Part shown: piece after piece, positions 59,192-64,000 of the stretch | Layout: every line of letters starts with the position of its first letter | How positions within the stretch are numbered: the stretch's first letter is position 1 | NCBI GenBank assembly: GCA_037013685.1 | Contig: CM072891.1 | Span: forward strand, 9,400,501 to 9,464,500 | Length of the DNA stretch: 64,000 nt | Direction of reading: 5' to 3' | Origin: Acridotheres tristis | Taxonomy: Eukaryota; Chordata; Aves; Passeriformes; Sturnidae | The notes under the pieces: generated by a model | The model's database searches: none | Told to the model about the DNA's origin: nothing | Seen by the model: only the letters and a program-made list of their open reading frames with translations | Translations under genes and position numbers: made by a program

Positions 59192-62100
59192 CTGCCAAAG
59201 ATTCAAGAGGAGTTAAATACTTGTCTTTCACAGGAAGTTTCATTCAGTCTATCTAACAATTTACCCAACACAAGGAGAATAAGGATGTTCTGCTGAGATG
59301 ACAGTCTACAAGTAGTCTCTTGACTAGAGAGAACTTTATTAAAAACACAATTATTTCATTTTTTTAAAAATTGAGTGAAGAATCCTAGTTCATCCTTCTG
59401 ATGCAGTGAGATAGTATAAAAAACCCCTCATGCCTTCAAAGATAAGAACGTTTCCATCTGCACCACAATGGTACTTGAAAAGCAGCATAACTCTAAGTCC
59501 ATAATAAATTTTTAGCTATGTCACTGCTTTGACTTGGGTACAGATCCTATAAAAAAGATTTTGGCCATTGCCTCTGGATGATGGCTCTGCTCACTCAAGT
59601 AACTCCTGTGAATATTTACCACTTAGTTAAATAGGCTTTAGCCTGCACTTGGGAGTCTTCATACACTTTTCTCCTCAGAGGGCTTTTCGAAGGATCCCCC
59701 CAAATAATGATATGAATCATCTAGCCTTTCCTTGTCTTCTCCTTTCAGTTTGTTTTGGGTTGGTTTTTATTTGTTTGTTTTTAAAAATTTGATTTTATTT
59801 TTAAGGAGGGGGAAACCCCCCAAAGAAGAGAAAGGCTCTCACATTCAGAGCCTGCTGTTCTGGAGGGGGGACCGTGACCCAGAGGGGCCCGGAGGAGGGC
59901 GATGTGCTGCTGTGCTGAGGCACTGCCAGCTCCTGGCAAATGCAAACCCCAGCACACGCACCGAATTACCCTCAGCAGGCTCGTATTTCCCATAAATCCA
60001 GTTTAATATGCCTCGTCACCGAGGATTATTTATCATTTGTACTGCAGTGACTCCTTAAAAAACACCTGAGTTTGAAGCAAGCCTTTGTCATAGCACAGCT
60101 GGCAGAACATGCCTGTGCAGAATGCTTTATCTCACTGTTGGAATCCGGGGCAACTTCCTCTCCCTCCACAGATTTAGGTTTGGATTGTTTTACTACAGAC
60201 CATGAAAGTGTGGGTGAAGGGAAAATACTGAAAAAAAAAATTATTTATTTGGATCAAATAATTTGTCTACTGCTAGAATGTAAGTCAAGATTAATATGAA
60301 ATTTAACAAGACAGAAATAAGTAGTTTTGATATTGTTAGAGTCTATCCTTTTATGATAACAGATTGCTTAACTCTAACTGAAAGCAAAACCTAAGACAAA
60401 GAAGGGATTTTACTTTAGTCCTTTAATAACTGATACAAATAAGGAAAAAAGATTTTTTGGATCACTCACACATTAAAAAAAACCCCCTAACTGCAGTGTG
60501 AGTGCATGAACACTTGCACACACAGAAAGTATAGGATGATTTTCAAACAAAAGTATTTCTTCTGCTCTCTAGTGTCTCTTTACAACACATTAATTCCAGA
60601 AGTCATCACATTTTCCATTTGAGAAAGAGGTCCATTATTTTCCCAGCCGCACTGGGATCTTCAAAGCTCAGAATATGGAAACTATCATACATTGTTTTCC
60701 CAGACCCCTTTTCAGGGTCTTTTTTAACTGAATAAAAATGCCATTATAAAAAGAAGGCATGGAAGAAATTCTCACCTGCCTACATTTCCCTAAGCACTGG
60801 AATTGTGAATCTAGCAGAGAGTTTAAAACAGTTAACTTTTTAATAAGGTTAATGAAATATTTTAAATGTTGCTTGAAAAGAAATGATGAAGTATTCTGTT
60901 GGCTGCCAGAAAAAGAAAGGTCATTTTCAAGTCCCATAGAAAGATCAAAACCACTTGCTCGTCTAGAAATCTGCCTTGGAGTAAGAAAGGATCTCCCCCA
61001 GAAATCGGTCTCAGAGTAATAAAATAGATTGCATCATTTCCTGATTTAAGAGAGGCCGATTCCTTAACAGTGCAGCCATCTGTGAGGGAGAAGTTTGAAA
61101 CGATTCCAACCCAAAGCACTGAAACACTTTCAGCATTTTAAAGGCTACAATCTCTCAGCCTTTATGTGAAAAAACGATGGGTTGGAAAACATTTAAAATA
61201 CTTAGTGTTCAGAGCCTGGGACTTTCTGACTGGACTTACAAATGGAAAATGCATTGCCCGGAGCATCTAAGTGTCCTTAAAGGGATTAAGTTTTCTGATT
61301 TTCCCCCCTCTCTATTCTTCATCCACAGTACTCTGGATGTCATTAACACCAAACACACAACTAAAACTAATATACACTGAGGAGCTCCTCATAAGAGTCA
61401 GCAAACCTTAAAATTGCTGATTGCTTGCAAGAAGTGTGATGCAAATACAGGTACTAGTCCCTAACTTGCTTGATCTATGGAAAACAATGGAAAATTTCTG
61501 AGCTTTGCTGGTGTTCACCAATTTCATTTCTCCCATACAGAACATTGCCTGGAAGTTAAACACAAACCAAGCTCTCAGTAAACTTGCTGATAATTTTGAT
61601 CTTAGCTGTCCAGCTATTGGAAATATTCTTGCACTCCGATCTTGCACAGAGAGGCTACATATAAAATTGCCAAAGACCACTTCAGCAAGTAGAAAACTCT
61701 CATTACAGAGCTCAGCAATTTTTGATTGCAGCAATACATTAGTGCAATTGAGAAGGGCATTTTTACCAGTGTTGTGAACCTCTTCACAAGAGACTTTCTT
61801 AAACCTGACCTTATTAAAATCAAGCTGCCTATACTTCAAACTTGCATTCAAGTCCCTGCTGCTTGTTTTTGATGTGAGCTAATGAATGCAGTCCCATCAC
61901 ACTTTTTTAGTCCCTCTCCTCAACAGTCTCAAGTAAAGCAGTGTCACATTCTCAACTGCATAAACTGCACAGGCAAATTTAATAATATATATTTATATAC
62001 ACATGTCTAGGAAAAAAAAGAGCTCTCATCTGTTGCCCTAAGACACTGACTCATCAGCCTAAAATTACTTCAGTTTACATGGTCTCACAACAGCATCTAA

Positions 62101-64000
62101 TTGTACCCCATGGTGTCTTCAGCAGAGAAATGATTTCGTTTTTCATTCATGTGATTAGGTTTTTTTTAAAAAAATGAATCGCACCATTGAAAACAAATAT
62201 TTTCTCACAGGCATTAACACAATTATTTTTTGAGGGTGTCAAAATATAGAGAGGGAGTGAATAATAAAAAATAAATTATTTAAACTGAATTTACAACTGT
62301 GACCAAAAGTGGCAAATATTATTTAGGTTAATTTTTTGCCATTATCTTTTCCTCTTAGTTTATAAAATCTAATCAACTGGGAACTTTATTGGTATATATT
62401 TCAGAACTCTAGCATAAAATTGTTCCAGTCAAAAATTTAAGGTGTGTCCAAATATAAAATCCTTATTCAAAATGGGTAAACAAAAGAAAAGCACAATAGA
62501 AAGAAACTAACAAACAACAACTCCCCCCCCAACAAACCCCATAAAAACATCAACAAAAGCCACAACAGAATTGAAAAAGAAGTGACAGAATTGGCCTGGA
62601 AGGTTCCAGATGAAGACAAAACAGTGACAAAAGGCAAGCCAGCCCATTGACAGAAGCTATAACTTTATTTTCTTTTAAAACAGGGAAACTCCATTATATG
62701 CAGCCAAGGAATCACTGGAGATACAGGGCCTGAGAAAAGAGATGGAAATTGCCAAGGAAGGAAGCAGTTTAAAGACCCTTTCTTATGTGGTGAATGAGCA
62801 GCTGCTAAAAGAAAATAATTAGTATCTGAACTCCATCAACAATGAAGTTTTCCAATAACAAGCAGGTAGAAAGAGAATCTTGGAAAGCCCTCAATAAAAG
62901 CCAAATGTCTATGAATCTGCTTTTCAAATAATTATTTTTACCATACTAATGAGGCCATCAGTTCATCTATTATTTTCCAAGTCTCTTTAAAACAGGATGC
63001 TGATGTGCTGGGAAAGCACAGCTGAAACAACCAGAATGTCTGATAGGCCCCTGGGTACAGGACCATGAAAGTTCAACACTTTTCAAGTGCTGATTTCTAA
63101 TTTTGAGAGGAGGAATTGGTAACAACCATGGGTTGACCAATGCAGCAGGTGTCCAAGGAAGCAGAGCTGGGCTCCATTCAGTCAGGCTCCATCCAGTCAC
63201 ACAATCAAGTCACTCTATCTGCTGTCACATCTTCCTTAAATCTCTGGAGGAAGGATAGCCATGTGATGTATAATAAAGAAAACAGGGAGAAAAGCCAACC
63301 AGAGAGAGCAAGAGAAATTCACTAAACAGAGATAATGACTCTATTTAGTATCCAGGACGAATCAGTAATTGCTCTGATGTGGATCCATAAAATTCTATGT
63401 GATATGCATGCTGTGTACTAAGTGCACACCCCTAGGTGTTGCAGTTGTGGAGTCAGTGATACCAGAGATTACTCTGGAATTCTGTCCACTGGATATAAAG
63501 CAAGAAAAAAATGAAATGCATGCATTTACTTTCTAAACAAACCCTCAGTTTGGAAAACACTCTTCCTTCTGATTTCCACTGTAAATCTACTTTGTGTGAT
63601 TTTACACTGGTGCACGGACTTTGAGATGTGATTTTTGTCAGCTGTTGGTCAAATACACGGCAATGTAGCTGGAAAACCTTACACCAGGAGCCAATCAATT
63701 TATGAAATACCAAAGGCCAAACTGCAATGTGAAGCTGTAAGAGAGATGAAAGCACCAATCCAAACTGAAAATAAACTGGAAGTCGAAAAACAATGAGAGA
63801 GAAGGTGAGAACTAAGGTAAGAAAGACAACTGAAAAAGCTGACAACCGAAAATCATACTTATTAAATTTTCACTTGGGTGAGATTTTAATTTCTTCTCAT
63901 TGACGTTGCAGGCCAGCCCTACAACATCAAACAGTTGAATTTATCTACTTTTTTTTTTTTATATATATATCCTGCTGCCAAGGTATAAAACAGGTATGAA
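59192..64000 (-). other. STARD9: STARD9 intron running off the window
   Basis: At least 4.8 kb. I looked on the minus strand for the expected upstream motor exons (LRVREHPE...GPYVQG, FLEIYNERVRDLL, and the P-loop GQTGSGKT) and found none, so the next exon should lie beyond 64000. It has T- and A-runs (62160, 63949), a short ninefold C run near 62523 and an AT dinucleotide run at the very end (63961-63970). Confidence 0.7.

Noticed and set aside
61408..61851. 147-codon minus-strand open frame and an overlapping plus-strand frame
   Set aside because: No recognisable domain or homologue, A/T-rich intronic sequence; length is within chance for a 64-kb window.
59192..64000. Expected upstream kinesin exons (P-loop, LEIYNE, VREHP)
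   Set aside because: None of these motifs was found in any minus-strand frame, so I do not annotate exons here.

Overview
The window is vertebrate nuclear DNA, most likely from a bird. Its coding sequence is split by GT-AG introns. A short CR1 LINE 3' end sits at 30996-31065, an old LTR like the ERVL family common in birds lies at about 15741-16090, and a 513-bp retroviral solo LTR with a perfect 6-bp target-site duplication lies at 45552-46064. A passerine is plausible from the retroviral content, but I cannot name a species.

Two genes face each other tail to tail. On the plus strand, positions 211-4899 hold the last six coding exons of CDAN1 (codanin-1), which give 254 residues and a stop codon. 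On the minus strand, positions 59191 down to 10140 hold 27 consecutive coding exons of STARD9 (a giant kinesin with a START lipid-transfer domain, also called KIF16A). Every one of the 26 STARD9 exon junctions is phase-compatible. Together the exons give 4,863 full residues and end at a TAG stop. The first STARD9 exons (P-loop half of the motor) lie beyond position 64000. This CDAN1/STARD9 convergent order is the same as in mammals.

STARD9 layout, in transcript order: second half of the kinesin motor with switch I, switch II and neck (59191-52162); linker (51418-50659); FHA domain (50700s to 43888); a coiled-coil region including a 48-nt exon (42885-29418); one 11,169-nt exon coding about 3,723 mostly Ser/Glu/Thr-rich residues (28559-17391); a short coiled coil and linker (16612-13726); and the START domain (13113-10140). 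The protein is predicted to bind microtubules at one end and a lipid or hydrophobic ligand at the other. In human cells STARD9 works at centrosomes and mitotic spindle poles.

The rest is introns, two 3' UTRs, about 2.5 kb of intergenic DNA, and repeats: a 17-copy 23-bp minisatellite (38149-38543), one solo LTR, one LTR with possible adjoining retroviral sequence, one LTR relic, a CR1 fragment and small tandem duplications. I found no undescribed gene system. The most useful leads are a changed beta-TrCP-type degron in the motor insert, a G-rich transcribed minisatellite, a NAGNAG splice acceptor, a frame-neutral 48-nt exon, and a solo LTR with an intact-looking promoter close to the FHA exon.
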